Shown here piece by piece: positions 24,545 to 36,451 of a stretch of DNA of 64,000 bases. Position 1 is the stretch's first letter, and every line of letters begins with the position of its first letter. A model generated the notes under the pieces. The model was not told where the DNA came from. It saw only the letters and a program-made list of their open reading frames with translations, and made no database searches. Source of the stretch: Panorpa germanica (Eukaryota > Arthropoda > Insecta > Mecoptera > Panorpidae); contig OY783223.1 in assembly GCA_963678705.1 (NCBI GenBank), positions 6,473,721 through 6,537,720 on the forward strand, in the 5' to 3' direction. The position numbers were made by a program, and so were the translations under genes.

Positions 24545-25424
24545 CCCAGTAAACAATTTGGTGAAGTGCCCTATTTGGTGAAGTTCGAGTCACTCGTACA
24601 ATTCTATGTTGCTTTACAAGTTCGAAGCAACAACACAGAAACCAATTTTAGTTCTCTACCTGTCACAGATTTTGTGTTAGTTGTTAGAATTTTTTCATAA
24701 TAATATTCTTTCTTTTTCCAACATCATTCATTAAGTAGCAGTTGTTTCTTTCATATTTTTCTTAGTTCACTTTCATTCCAAAGTGAGAGAGAAACGAGAT
24801 GCGGTTAGACAAGTAAAATATATTTTTCACCGTCACACCTGTATACTTGTATAGTATTTGGTTCAGTACAGTATGTTTAAAGTATATGCTATCCTTTTTC
24901 AACAAATATTTCTTTAATGGTAATAGACAAACGCTATCTCCCTCAATCCCCGAATATAATGTATATAAACGAAGATAGAATCTAGCGATGGTAAGACAGA
25001 GGTTTTAAACCTAACGCAGACCTGCCGATCGTGAATTTTTAAATCACCAAAACAATGTAAGAAACTAATATAACGAGTATTGTTGAAGATGAATAATATT
25101 CATTAAAAAAATCACGATCCGTATTAAAGATTACATCTATTTATTTCTTCATTTAAATATTTATATTTTGCAGACTCTAAAAAGTAGAATTCCATTAAGT
25201 TTTATACCCCTGCTATCCCTGCTAGTGTCAAGTTTATAACTCCGGTCATAAATCATAAACCGACTCCGCTTTTAATTCAGCAGTGAACCGTCGTTGCGAT
25301 CTCTGTAGGTCATAAAAAGGGCCTTTCCTATGAACGACTGAATAGAAAACGAACACGTTCCAGACAAAAAACTCATGATATGTAATAGAAATTAAGTAGA
25401 ATTTACTCCAAAATGTTTACTGAG
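24545..25424 (-). mobile_element. CCCAGTAAACA-family MITE, long form (880 bp)
   Basis: CCCAGTAAACAATTTGGTG at the left and AAAATGTTTACTGAG at the right, with TA on both sides (24543-24544, 25425-25426). The interior matches the element at 46729-47578 in inverse orientation (for example GACTGAATAGAAAACGAAC). Confidence 0.88.
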
Positions 25425-25659
25425 TACCTACAATATACATTGTCACACATCATTATTGACTTCGTCATATTATTTTTAATTTCTTATTGACTGTACCAAT
25501 TAAACTAGTAATTTATTCTTTTAGATTAACTCTAACTAAAGTAAGCTACTGCCTACCGCCCTTACTGTCTCCTAGAACAATATACTGCTACAAAATTAAT
25601 TACATCAAATTGAGATATGCTGGTAAAGATAAGGAACAATGTAGAACCGAGTACATATT

Positions 25660-25710
25660 TATATATGTATATATCATATATGTATATATGTATATAATAT
25701 ATGATATCAA
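25660..25710 (+). repeat. (TATATG)-type low-complexity repeat
   Basis: Alternating TATATATG, ATATGTATAT units; not transcription-related as far as can be seen. Confidence 0.8.
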
Positions 25711-26543
25711 ATTGTAATCAAAAGATACGATATATAATCGATCGATCAAAAATACATCAGTACAATCTTAGTAATAAATTATTACTTTAAATTAAAAAAG
25801 AAATTACACTAAAAATCTGGCATTTGCTCTTTTTTACTTATCAGTGCTGTAGTCCTTACAATCAACTTGAAAATTTAAATATGCATATTTATTAATGTCC
25901 TTTATACGGAGTAGTATGTTATAAACGTGTTAGATTACATAGGAAGATCTTTCTGCAGATTGTGCACAACTGCTCCTTGGAATCGTCCTTAAAGTAAGCG
26001 TTCTCTAATTCGTATCGTACGTTGATAAGGAAAACTTCTTAGTTCGAATGTACCCCAGCATCTGAAGTAGTATCGTATCGTATCATATCGATGTATTCTT
26101 ATTGAATCGATATTTCACTTGTTGTTTTTTGTGTTCCGATTTAGTTTGTAGATTACATTCACGTCAACTGTTTTGATTTTTATTATTGTTTAGATTTTTT
26201 ATTTTATTTATTTTTTAAAACTTACGTTTGGTTTTCTGATATAACAATGGATATATTCTTATTGTCCACAAAACTGGAATTAAACACAGTGCCGCATTAA
26301 CAATATCCGGGCCCCTATACCGTATTAAAACATATTTTTTCTAGCACAACGCAATTTTATTTATAATTATGCCGTTTTTTCGTCAGTGAAGTTAGCAGTC
26401 TGGTCCAAAGTAGTGGGGTAAAAAAGTTAGCAGTAATCGCTAATATAGAGTTCAATAATAAACTAATTCGAGATTTGGATTAATATTACCTTGAATACAG
26501 AATGAAACTCACACGTAAAGTTAACTCCTGTATAGGCTCACCT

Positions 26544-26640
26544 CGAGGGAGGTTCCTCCCATGAAAGAAAATCAATAGAAAAACATTCAGAAATAATATT
26601 TTTATTATTAAAATCACTCTTTGAATAAAGAACCTCCCTC
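26544..26640. repeat. Small inverted repeat (11-bp arms)
   Basis: GAGGGAGGTTC at about 26544 and GAACCTCCCTC ending at about 26640 are exact inverted copies about 75 bp apart. Could be a tiny MITE. Confidence 0.6.
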
Positions 26641-26946
26641 ATGCAAATGCATCTCTGTGAAAGTAATCCTGCCGGAGCCCATAATAGCAAACTCCTTTAT
26701 TTCATATATTCTGAAACGCTACTGATCCTGTATTATATTTTTAATTACACAAAAACTAAATTAATAATTATAACCAACAATATATCATATCTCATAACGT
26801 TAAAACGTTCATAGAGATAATTAAAAATGAACCAAATAAAAGTCTACAAATGAGTTGAACAAAACCTAATTGTTAATAACTAAACGGTAAAAATGTGCAA
26901 GTCAGATGTATAGAGCAGATGCAACGGGCTGTAGTTAGGTAGCTCA

Positions 26947-27534
26947 TAGGCCTGTCGCACACTGCAAGTGTATTTAACCGGACGTATACGCACTACTACG
27001 CTTTATCTATTCGAATTCTACTAGCACAATGCAAGCGACAAACTCGTCCGAATACGGGTGTTACGTAGCTGTCATACTAGAAGCGTATTTAAGCGAATTT
27101 TAACCAAGCGAATACATGTTACAACGCTTTACCTATCCGAACCCTACTAGCACAATGCAAGCGACAAACTCATCCGAATACGGGTGTTACGTAGCTGTCA
27201 TACTAGAAGCGTATTTAAGCGAATTTTAACCAAGCGAATGCATGCTACAACGCTAAACCTATCCGAACCTTGTACATAAATGCAATCGACCGTCCAAGTC
27301 TAGAAGGGAATACAATAGTTTCTTTCATAACAGTGGTGTATCGATAAAAATTAAAGTAAAAGTTTGCTCTTATGATGAATTATGTCAGTACAAAACAACT
27401 CCAATACACCCTACAGTACACAAGTTTGACTTGGCGTACTGTCGTATCGGTACGTGGTATGTATGGATTGTGACATAACACTTGCAAAGAACACAGGAGT
27501 CGCTTAAATACGCTTGCAGTGTGTTACAGGCCTA
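26947..27534. mobile_element. TAGGCCTGT inverted-repeat element with internal tandem repeat (588 bp)
   Basis: TAGGCCTGTCGCACACTGCA at the left is mirrored by TGCAGTGTGTTACAGGCCTA at the right. Homology continues inward (AAGTGTATTTAA against TTAAATACGCTT). The left half contains about 2.3 copies of a 126-bp tandem unit. The terminus recalls hAT-type ends, but no clear 8-bp target duplication is seen. Confidence 0.8.
26990..27275 (+). repeat. 126-bp tandem repeat (~2.3 units)
   Basis: CTACTAGCACAATGCAAGCG recurs 126 bp apart (about 27019 and 27145), with near-identical flanks (GGGTGTTACGTAGCTGTCAT, GAAGCGTATTTAAGCGAATT). The sub-unit AAGCGTATTTAAGCG also resembles the element's terminus, so the array may have grown from terminal sequence. 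Confidence 0.85.
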
Positions 27535-28197
27535 AGATAATAAATCTGATTTTTTTTCCAAATTCGACGACTTTCGACCAATTTAAACAAAAAAAAATGT
27601 TTAAATAAAAATCAAAGTTCATAGTTAATATTTCTTACTGGTTTTTGCATGATAATTATTTTAATAAAGCAATGTTCTTGCCGCAGAAATAGCGCTGTTT
27701 AATTACTTTCTGGCTCATTAACTGCGATACTGGATACTGTTATCTCATATCGCAGTGCGATCGGTAGTGCAGATGTTTTTCTTCTTCTTCCTAAATAATA
27801 AAATACCAACATACAGTCAAATAAAACTTGTTAGAACATATTAATTGGAATATCTTTGCTGGTAACAGAACAAATAAACGCGTTTAGCTGTAGTAATTAT
27901 AATACAAGTATTATGGTAGGCAGGAGTTGCCAACGTTTTGTTGGTGAGTGTAATAATTTGAATGAGTGAGATTTTTGTAGCTAATTGAGAGGTATTTAGA
28001 CGGTTCTAACCTATTTATTGAGTGATACAGTGTTTTGATCTTTAAATAATTGTTAATTAGAGAATAGACGCTTCAGAACTTAATTAAATTTAGTAACAAA
28101 TGTGTCACTGGAAACATACCGTGCAATTTCTCTAAAAATATTCTCTTAGCAGTATCAAAACTAATAATTTGTAAAGATTTGTGTGACGAAACATCGC

Positions 28198-28500
28198 ATC
28201 ACTCAATAAGTTCGTAGGATGACATACAAATGGCACTACTATTGACAAATCCATATGATATTTAGATAGCACGAATCTTCAAACGATATGTGTCAAAATT
28301 TCATGGCATTCAGACCTTTAGTTTATGAATTACAGAAGTTTTAGTGACGCTACTTTTGTAATTTTGGAAACAATAAAAGAATCAAACAATAAAATTTTTA
28401 CTTGGAAATACTTTTTAAGCAATGATACTTGACAAGTGTTATCCTGACTTTGCTTTATCGAGAGCAATGCTTTCTCAACACACGAAATCAGATTTTTCAC
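28198..28500 (+). repeat. Dispersed mariner-like fragment, copy 2
   Basis: Matches 8913-9075 and continues with GAGAGCAATGCTTTCTCAAC and ACGAAATCAGA, a tail shared in inverse order with 46425-46470. Confidence 0.55.
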
Positions 28501-28517
28501 TAAAATCACTGTATCTC

Positions 28518-29195
28518 TTCAGAGGGGGGTAAGGTTTCAACTTTGTTTTTTTCATATTGTTTTTTTTTTATTTATATTAGTGTACAACATATTAAGTTTA
28601 TTGTTTGAAGTCGATTGGAGTAAAACTGTCGGGGATATAGAGTTTTAAGTTTTCTTTCGTCTTTCTCTGAAACTTGGCGCGTTTTTCTCACACATAGCGT
28701 TTTCAGAGTCGGTGCCCTCTCCAGCTCAAAATCTACGGGACCGATCCTTTTGAAATTTAGCACACTCTTTCCTTACATAAATGCCGAGGTAACGCTGTTT
28801 TTTTAATTTTTTAATTTCAACGTATTTTAAAATAACAAAGTTTCTGATTTTTTTCATGAAAAATTGGTGTTTTGACTTATAAGTGCTGTAAAAAATTGAA
28901 AAATCAATAAAAAAAAAAGAAAAGCTCGACAAGGTTACCTGCAGAAACTTATCAACTAATAAAATCATTTTGGTTTTTGATTTCAGAAAATCGAGTGATG
29001 AGTTATGAGTGGCACCGCAATGTTACTTTTTTTTGTGACGTCTGCGGAGATTCGCTGTCAATGCCTCATTTCTTGATATTTATTTCGGAAAAGTTCACAA
29101 AGTATTCTTTAAATGTTATTTTATCATGTAGTAATTACAGAAATATTTATATATTAATTGTTTCGTTCTTATCGTTTTGACCTTACCCCCCTTAA
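28518..29195 (+). mobile_element. GGTAAGGT-family TTAA MITE, copy 2
   Basis: AGAGGGGGGTAAGGTTTCAA at the left and TTTGACCTTACCCCCCTTAA at the right (TTAA at 29192-29195). The left TTAA is replaced by TTCAG. It is flanked by inverted fragments of a mariner-like repeat (28198-28360 and 29210-29325). Confidence 0.85.
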
Positions 29196-29204
29196 ACTTA
29201 TTTT

Positions 29205-29325
29205 CCGAATGATCTGAAATTTTGGCACATATCTCTTGAGGCTTGGTGCTATTTAAAAATCATATGGATTTGTTAATAGTGGCGCCATCCTAAGAACTAA
29301 TTGGGTTGCCAATCCCTGTTCTAAA
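29205..29325 (-). repeat. Dispersed mariner-like fragment, copy 3 (inverted)
   Basis: Inverse complement of the shared block: GAAATTTTGGCACATATCTC, then AATAGTGGCGCCATCCTAAG. It starts within 15 bp of the end of the TTAA element at 28518-29195. Confidence 0.55.
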
Positions 29326-29409
29326 GAATCCCCATCTATTAAATGAGCTATTCATTTCAGAAAGCCGTTTACATAATCCCTGTTTGACTTTATTGTGTTA
29401 CATTTCCTT

Positions 29410-29440
29410 GCCCCTGCCCCTGCCCCTGCCCGTGCCCCAG
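29410..29440 (+). repeat. CCCCTG hexanucleotide microsatellite
   Basis: About five units of CCCCTG (the last CCCGTG), in contrast with the AT-rich surroundings. Confidence 0.9.
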
Positions 29441-30004
29441 AGGCCCCCATGGAATGGATCATGGCCCTCTTGATCAATCTCTGAGACTGCGGGTCAAGTT
29501 CCATCGAGACATTTCAACAATGAGATATAATTATATACATATATTGACAGAACCTTTTTTCCGGGTCTTTTGTTCGATCAAGAAATCTTTTGTTTTTCAT
29601 TTATAATGAAAAATAATTTAAATTTTTTATTGTTAATTGTATGTTTATATTACCAGAGAAACTGAGATTACGTGGACGGGTATTTTGATCTCGTTGATGG
29701 ACCACGTCAAAGATTTTATTGTGTTTAAATTCCACTGGGCCTTAGCGTTTAGAAGATTTATCCCGTAGAGGCTTCAGATACCGTGCATCGTAAAGGACCG
29801 TCTCCAATAGAGCAACATCAATATGTTACCTACAACACCTATGTTTTCCAATGGGTTTGAAAAAAGTGCAGAAAAAATAAGTTGCAGGATGAAAACAAAA
29901 AAAAAATACATCATATTTTAATATTTTCATTTATTAGTATAATTAACTTGTAAAGTAAAATTTTAATGTATATTGGTGTTTGTATTTTTTAAAATATCTA
30001 AAAG

Positions 30005-30180
30005 TTGGCAGGGTTATAGCTATACAGGGTGTCCCAATATTCAACGTTAAGTGGGCACCAGAGGATGGTCCTGACTACACAAGAAAAAAAGAAAAAAAAA
30101 AATTTATCTCATTTTGTTTAGAAATTACAAAAAAAAATAAAAATCTTTCGAAAATTGAAACACCTTAAGATGATTTTAAC
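30005..30180 (+). repeat. Old repeat fragment with CAGGGTGTCCCA motif
   Basis: ATACAGGGTGTCCCAATATT is a motif commonly seen at ends of ancient insect DNA elements. The segment after it is A-rich and non-coding. Second end not found. Confidence 0.3.
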
Positions 30181-30972
30181 TACCATGACAACGATTTTTC
30201 AAATATTTCTGATTTTTATAAAAAACCTATTTTGGGTATTGTAAAAGTGATAACTATCAACAACAACAATTTATGAAATTTGGTTCTTGTTTAGAAATAG
30301 TATGCATAATTTTTATTGCTAGTTTTTCTGGAGTATTATACCATTTTGGAATCCTGAAGAGTTGCGCCAATTTTAAACAATACTTGCCACAGTAGTGTTC
30401 ATACTTTTTTTTTACACCACGATGAGTTAAAGTGGACTGAAAATAATTTTTTTTTTAAATTTTAGGGAAAAAAATAATTTCGATTGATTTTTGTGTAAAA
30501 ACTACTAGCATTCTGGGATTGTTAATGGTTGTGGTGGATAGCAGTGCTATTTAGGTTGCCAATACAAAGTCACTTGTTGTTTACCATGTGTATAATTTTT
30601 ATGATATACACAGAAAAACACTAATAACAAAACCAGTCTGTTCAATGTGAACATGAATATTTATACGAATGAGTCGGCCACTGGTGAATTATAATTCCTT
30701 ATCTTACGCCAATCTCTGACAACCCTGCCAATTGAATAATTGACATTGCATGCCCAGTCAGTCTTAATACATACAGGTTCAATGCAAGAAGCTAAAGGTA
30801 ACATCTAGTTTTTGCTGCCAAGAAATCACAAATAAATAAATAATATTCATGCACTAAAAAGAATAAGAAATATTGCGGAGTCATTGGAAAAATATCGATG
30901 ATTTATTGAGATCAAAGTTGTTATTTTTATGGCGGATTATTTTCAGACAGCCAGAGCAGAAGTAAAATACTT

Positions 30973-31563
30973 CTATGTCTTATTTCTATAAAACTGTACT
31001 ATATATTGATAAAGTTGGTTACTAGAACCTCAAATGTCCAATTATTTTTTAATAACTCCTTATATGTTAAGAGATATTAACAATCATCATTTTGTCTCTT
31101 TAATTATTAAAGGGATTCAACATTGTACACATTCCAAATGCATGTGACATCACAATCCTTGTGTAAGGTTACCAACCTTACAGCTCATAAATCTCTGCTA
31201 TATGTATTTATATATCAAAATATCAAATATTATTTACAGCTATTTCAAGGAACAATCAAATTTCAATATTATGTCTGTCGTAACAGGGTTAAATAAAATA
31301 AAAACTTATTATTCTTTAACTTGACTTGATTATTTCGACTACCAACAGCTACAAAACATTACCACAGCACTGACCTACTCAACAGATAACTGACGTTAAA
31401 ATGCATTTCACGTCATACAAATGGCCGATCAGCTCAAGCGCTAAAACTACAATTCAAAGTTTTAATTGCACATCTCCGTCAACATTTAGATATTTAATAA
31501 AATTGACACGCCAATACACATTTATTAACATCAATTTCAATCAACAATTGAAAAACCGATCAC
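30973..31563 (+). mobile_element. AATGGGC-family MITE, copy 7, both termini eroded
   Basis: Homology starts at CTATGTCTTATTTC and ends near TTGAAAAACCGATCAC. The central landmarks are well preserved. Both terminal GGGCTTGTG blocks are gone. Confidence 0.8.
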
Positions 31564-32568
31564 CAGAATCGACCAAATAGAAATTCATATGTTATATTCA
31601 ATTTCGGAATTTGTATGACAATGCAGTCAACTTCTTAAAACCTTTAAACCACGGGTACATCTTTTACATTTTTCTTATTGATAATCGTGAACCGTTGGTA
31701 ACAGTGTATTGAATTAATTTGAATGATGATAAACGAATGTTTAAATAAAATAATGAATTAGGCTAAAGCCTGAAACATGTGTATTGACAGCAGAAAAGGT
31801 AGCCGCTTAAAAAAAACAACATCAACGTTAAAAGATAGACCAGCTAGGAATAAACTAAGCCGCCATCTCCAGAACACAGAACACAGCGCTGGTCTAGTTG
31901 TAGTCATGTCAAATAGAGTAGACAACATAGAAAAAAATGCTCCGGATCGTATCTGATATAACAAGAATAAATTATGTGGATTGTAAATAACAGGGTGTTT
32001 ACGAATTCACAAATTACAGTGATTTTTAAAAAAATATTTGCTCTTTTTCTGTTATTTTTGTATGGAGAATGTTGTATTATATTTTATATACAACATACTC
32101 TTCCTTCCAACTTTCCTAGCAATAACTCCTCCAAGATTAATTCACCTGACGCTTTATCCTGACACCTATACTTAATGTGTTCTCAATTTTTTCTTCCTTC
32201 CCGCATAAGCTGCATAATTCTCTTCTTATGTTCCTCAATACCTACTCCCTTTTTCTTAATCCCACAGCCTGAATTTTTCCCTTTGTTTTCCAGGTACCGT
32301 GGCAATCCCTTAGACCTTCTGTATAGTGTATTACATCTTCCTTCCAGAGGCGGCCTTAGGGGGTGGCAAGCAGGGCCCAGGGCCTCGCACCGTCGCGGAA
32401 CAACACAAGTAGAAAATTTAATTAATATATATCTATTTGAATCTCGCGCCTCGCTCTTTAGAAGTTCAGCTACATTCGTTTTAAAATTTTAAAATGTATA
32501 TCGAATTATAGTTTAACTTTTGAGAAAGATCAAATTTTGGATTTTGTAATAATTGAATATCATATTAA

Positions 32569-32725
32569 AAAAGAAAAATTCAAAATTTCAAAATTTTATT
32601 TGTGCTAGAAAGTTGAAATTTTTTGTATAGGCTAACTTTGGTACCTAATTTACAAATAGAGAAAAGAAATCCCAAATTTTGAAAAAAAGTTGGTCATTTA
32701 ACGAATAAATTGAAAATAAAATTTA
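32569..32725 (+). repeat. Dispersed repeat shared with 19745-19930
   Basis: AAAATTCAAAATTTCAAAAT, GCTAGAAAGTTGAAATTTT, TAGGCTAACTTTGGTACC and AAAAAAGTTGGTCATTTAAC appear in the same order at 19745-19930, with a GGGGGCACGGGGGCAG insert only in the latter. Confidence 0.75.
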
Positions 32726-33273
32726 TTTTGTTAAAAAAAATATATTTTTTAGTCAGTTTATATGAACAATTAATTATTTGTTTTTATATGTCAAATTAAT
32801 ATAGAACGAGTTAAATATTTCAATTTAAAAATGGAACGAAAATTTTAAATGAAATTTAAGTCACATACAAAAGACAATCGTCGGTTGTGACGGGGGTAAA
32901 CTCTAGTAAGAATATAAGATCATAAATATACACCTGGAACATTATAATATAGGATAATAGTAAAACACAAAATTGACAGCGTTCACTTTACACTTGTTTT
33001 TAATTTAGATTGGGAATCACCTTGTTTGGTTTTTGACAAGTACCAAACACAGCAGGGCGATGGAGGATGGGAGGGAGGGCAGAGGTGTGGGGTGGTGTCG
33101 GTGCTTTTGTTGTTCTAATAAACTGGGTGTAGATATGTTTCAACTTGATCTCGTTACTCAATCTGTCTTGTCTATGATGAAGCCTGGACTTCCAGTTGAG
33201 TCCGACGGCCGATGCCTGCCTGATACCTCATGGTTACAAAAAATAAAATACTTGGTCCATGCTAGATGGCTCT

Positions 33274-33300
33274 GCTGATGCTGATGCTGATGCTGGCGCT
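33274..33300 (+). repeat. GCTGAT microsatellite
   Basis: Four near-perfect CTGATG units starting at GCTCTGCTGATG. Confidence 0.85.
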
Positions 33301-33717
33301 CAATCGTGTGTAATTAAGTGATTTTAAACATTTTTCAAACATTTCTCATTCTCGTCTTTTGAAAACTGATGGCTTGTAAATTTGATATGTGGAACTAATA
33401 TATTAATGTCACTTGCTGTATCTGCTATCCAAAACGAATCAGAATTATTTGATTCGCGGTTAATGCAAAGAATTATTATTATTTATATATTAATTGTGTA
33501 TGCCTTTCGGCTTTACAATCTACAGTATTATATTTCTAATACATTTCATTCCTATATACATTCCAAACTTAAAACTAAACTTAAAATAAACTTAAAATCT
33601 TCTCGACTTTTACTACTTCCAAAAGTGCTTTCTGCTTCTTCTTCTTTTGACCCTCTCTATTATTCTCCACCAGATTATTTATTCTCCTGTTTTTCCTTTT
33701 CTTCTTAGCAAAGAATT

Positions 33718-33933
33718 ATCAAGTGAACATTTTGGAGTCACAGTTTTTTGTCATGAAAGAGTTCAGTTTATCACAGTTGTTCATATGAAATGTCTATTTT
33801 ATCAGCTACAAATAGCGAAACTGCTCCACCTGTCGGAATACAAATGGAGATAAAGTTAATGCGAACTATAATTGAAGTGCAATAGTGATGGAAACGTCAC
33901 AAAACAGGACACTTCACCAAATTGTTTACTGAG
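33718..33933 (+). mobile_element. CCCAGTAAACA-family MITE, short form
   Basis: Decayed left end AAGTGAACATTTTGGAGTC; right end AATTGTTTACTGAG followed by TA. The interior (TTTTTTGTCATGAAAGAGTT, GCGAACTATAATTGAAGTG) matches 6678-6930 in inverse orientation. Confidence 0.82.
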
Positions 33934-34174
33934 TAATGTTGCATGTTGATGTTGCACAAGTTTAGACGGTACATTAGGCTTACCGTTGCCTACCAAAAAT
34001 TAAAATATCGGACTAATTAAAACGTCTGTTGAATTTCATATTTTCATTTAAATCTAACACGGACTCCCTCTGGTCCAGACACTGCACAGGTAATGGTCCA
34101 TAGTTGAAATCCCAGAGGCTGTTTGATTGATCACACCGGCTTTAGATTTACGGCATTTAATTATAGAACAATGC

Positions 34175-34212
34175 CGACACACACACACACACACAAACAC
34201 ACATACACATAA
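34175..34212 (+). repeat. (CA)n microsatellite
   Basis: A run of about ten CA units with an interruption (AAACACACATACACAT). Confidence 0.95.
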
Positions 34213-34527
34213 CTGTAATCAAATATACAATAGATAATTATGGAATCCACATGTTTATAATATATGGTATCTGAATACACAGGGCATATGTTAATTTATT
34301 TAGTGGTTTGGCTCTCACAGGTAATATAATGTTAAAATTACTTTATTAGGTATGTTAACACCTTAATTAAATAGGGCGTTAGGTTGAAGACAGATTAACA
34401 CGGTCCTGACCCGGAAGTAACAACTGTGACGTCATATTTAATTATATCACTATAATGGTTCGTATATAGAAATTTGTTTCTTACTAGAAATGTATTAACA
34501 CCAGTTTGGATTATAACCCAGTTAACA

Positions 34528-34692
34528 ATGCACTTGTGTCCTATGTCCTAATTTCTATAAAAGTGTACTATATTGATAAAGTTGGTTACTAGAACCTCAA
34601 ATGTCCAATTATTTTTTAATAACTCCTTATATTTTAGGAGATATTAATAATTAAAAAAGTCATTTTGTCATTATTAAAGCGATTCAACGTTA
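34528..34692 (+). mobile_element. AATGGGC-family MITE, copy 8, left 165 bp only
   Basis: ATGCACTTGTGTCCTATGTC begins the copy. It follows the family to AAAGCGATTCAACGTTA and then stops. A CCCAGTTAACA scrap abuts it on the left at 34516. Confidence 0.8.
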
Positions 34693-34879
34693 TAAAAAAT
34701 TTAAATGAATGGTACCTGACATCCGACGATTTGCCATCTCTTTTATACAACAGATCCCATCAAGTTTTATATCAGGATGCTTATGAAAATTTAAAGTCGA
34801 TTGACCGTTTTTATGAGAATAAGAGTGAATGAAAGGCAAATAGAAATACATCAGTAGATTTTCTAATAAAATTAGCTGA

Positions 34880-35419
34880 AATAAAGTATCATTCCCACTC
34901 ACTGCTTTAATTTTATTTTGTATTTTGTATTTAATTTAAATTGTTTTGCATATGGCAATACGCGTAGTCATTCGCAGTACCATTTTTAATTTAATTTATT
35001 TTTTAAGTTTTCTTAGTTTTTTTAGAACCTTACAAGGTCCAATGTTTTAAATTAAAAATATTCAATTAAGAAAAAATATATTATATTATAACCTCCAAAA
35101 TGTGACAATCTGTCAAAATGCAGTAGGATTTACATTTAAAAGAAGTTTAATGTCAGTTTTTGAAAAATATAGAAGTGAAAACAATTTCTATTACTAATTG
35201 TTATTAAAAATAGCCATTTTAATTATTTCACATACAATTTTGTTGAACTATCAAAATTTATATTGCTAACGATGCATGCGCACCAACTAAATTAACTAAA
35301 ATTAAATTAAAACACAAATGTGAAAAGGAATGCTTAAACGAAACCATGAAATTTTGATTACAATATTAAATAAAAACAGTAAATTAAATATCAAAACAGT
35401 GAGTGGGAATGAGGTTTAA
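34880..35419 (+). mobile_element. CATTCCCACTCACTG-family TTAA MITE, copy 5
   Basis: AAAGTATCATTCCCACTCAC at the left (the outer TTAA has mutated to ATAA) and GTGAGTGGGAATGAGGTTTAA at the right, where TTAA is retained (35416-35419). Confidence 0.88.
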
Positions 35420-36451
35420 TAGAGTGATATTTTTTTGCGTGTGTATAAAATAAAGTGAAAATAATTACCCGTTTAGTTATATAAATAAGACAATTTAAAG
35501 TTGAATATTTTATAAGAAATAAGCGTGTTATATGTAGGAAGGTACAGACTTTGTCATCATATGTTAGCAAAATAACGTCTTAAGAAGTTAAGTCAACCAT
35601 GAAAAGTAAATTTGACCTATTACACATTTAATTTGATTTAAAATATTCGCAAGCCTTTTGAACAAAAATGTACAACATTCTACTGATCAGACTTCTACCT
35701 AGACAACATCCTTTAACAAGCTGATGCACCTGGTAATAATTTTGCAAAAAAACAAAACCTTTTTACTTTTTTTTTACTATAACCTGTTACAAGGTAATAA
35801 CTTAATTTTTTTTCAATTTATATCAGCTAGCATCATTTGCATATGTTTCTCTAGCACATAACATAAATTTGCCGTAACTCATAGATTTTTAACAAATAAA
35901 ATCTTAAAACTCATAAAGATTGTGAACAGGAGAGCTAAGCACAAAGCGAGAACGATAATGCATTACCAACAGCAACAAGCCTGGCATTCCAATACAGGCT
36001 GTGTCTCCAGTCCTAACGTATTTCTAGGAACGCTAGTGCTGTCTTTGCAACAGGTCTATAAGGAGAAGGACTTCCACGGCGTTAAACGACTCTCTGATGA
36101 TTTATTTAGAAACCCAGCTGAGAATCAAATATGCATAATTCATGTTTTAATAACTTCAATACAATCACACGTATATAATGCTATGTTTTTGATTTATAAA
36201 CTGTCATTTATTTGTTCTTGTGAATAATTGTTTCCCTGCCTTTTAACAAACATGATAAAAATATAATAAATAAGACTTACATCTTGTACTCGGGGAATTT
36301 AATTGAATTTCGTAAGTATTACATATTGTTCCAAGGTAAATATACGTAAAACTGTTATGTACCGTACACACTGGTACGACTTAAACATGCGACATCCAAC
36401 GTTTGTTGTACAACACGTCCACACTAGTAGAAGCTTTCATATTTCAAACGA
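35420..36451. other. Non-coding, with one GC-richer open island
   Basis: 35925-36125 is open on the plus strand (MHYQQQQAWHSNTGCVSSPN is part of the reading) and has more balanced codons than the surroundings. No acceptor of quality precedes it and no homologue is recognised. Left as unassigned. Confidence 0.35.

Larger units (their letters stand above)
25425..26946. other. AT-rich DNA with simple repeats
   Basis: Contains the TATATG tract, a TATCGTATCGTATC scrap near 26080 and a possible hAT-like end CAGTGCCGCATTAAC at about 26288 near GGGCCCCTA. Otherwise nothing. Confidence 0.45.
29326..30972. other. Non-coding stretch
   Basis: Includes the CCCCTG microsatellite and the CAGGGTGTCCCA scrap. 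The segment 29640-29830 is more GC-rich (GATTACGTGGACGGGTAT) but has no open frame. No gene supported. Confidence 0.45.
31564..33717. other. Non-coding, mosaic of old fragments
   Basis: A GC-rich scrap CAGAGGCGGCCTTAGGGG at 32344 looks like an eroded DNA-element end. 33030-33280 is G-rich and ends in the GCTGAT microsatellite. No gene supported. Confidence 0.4.

Noticed and set aside
26285..26330. CAGTGCCGCATTAAC plus GGGCCCC as an hAT element end; similar scraps at 32344 and 49507
   Set aside because: Only one end of each is visible, with no 8-bp duplication and no transposase, so it is too weak to annotate as a mobile element.
33033..33278. 81-codon open frame in a G-rich stretch
   Set aside because: No ATG at its start, low-complexity ends (GCTGAT microsatellite) and no recognisable motif.
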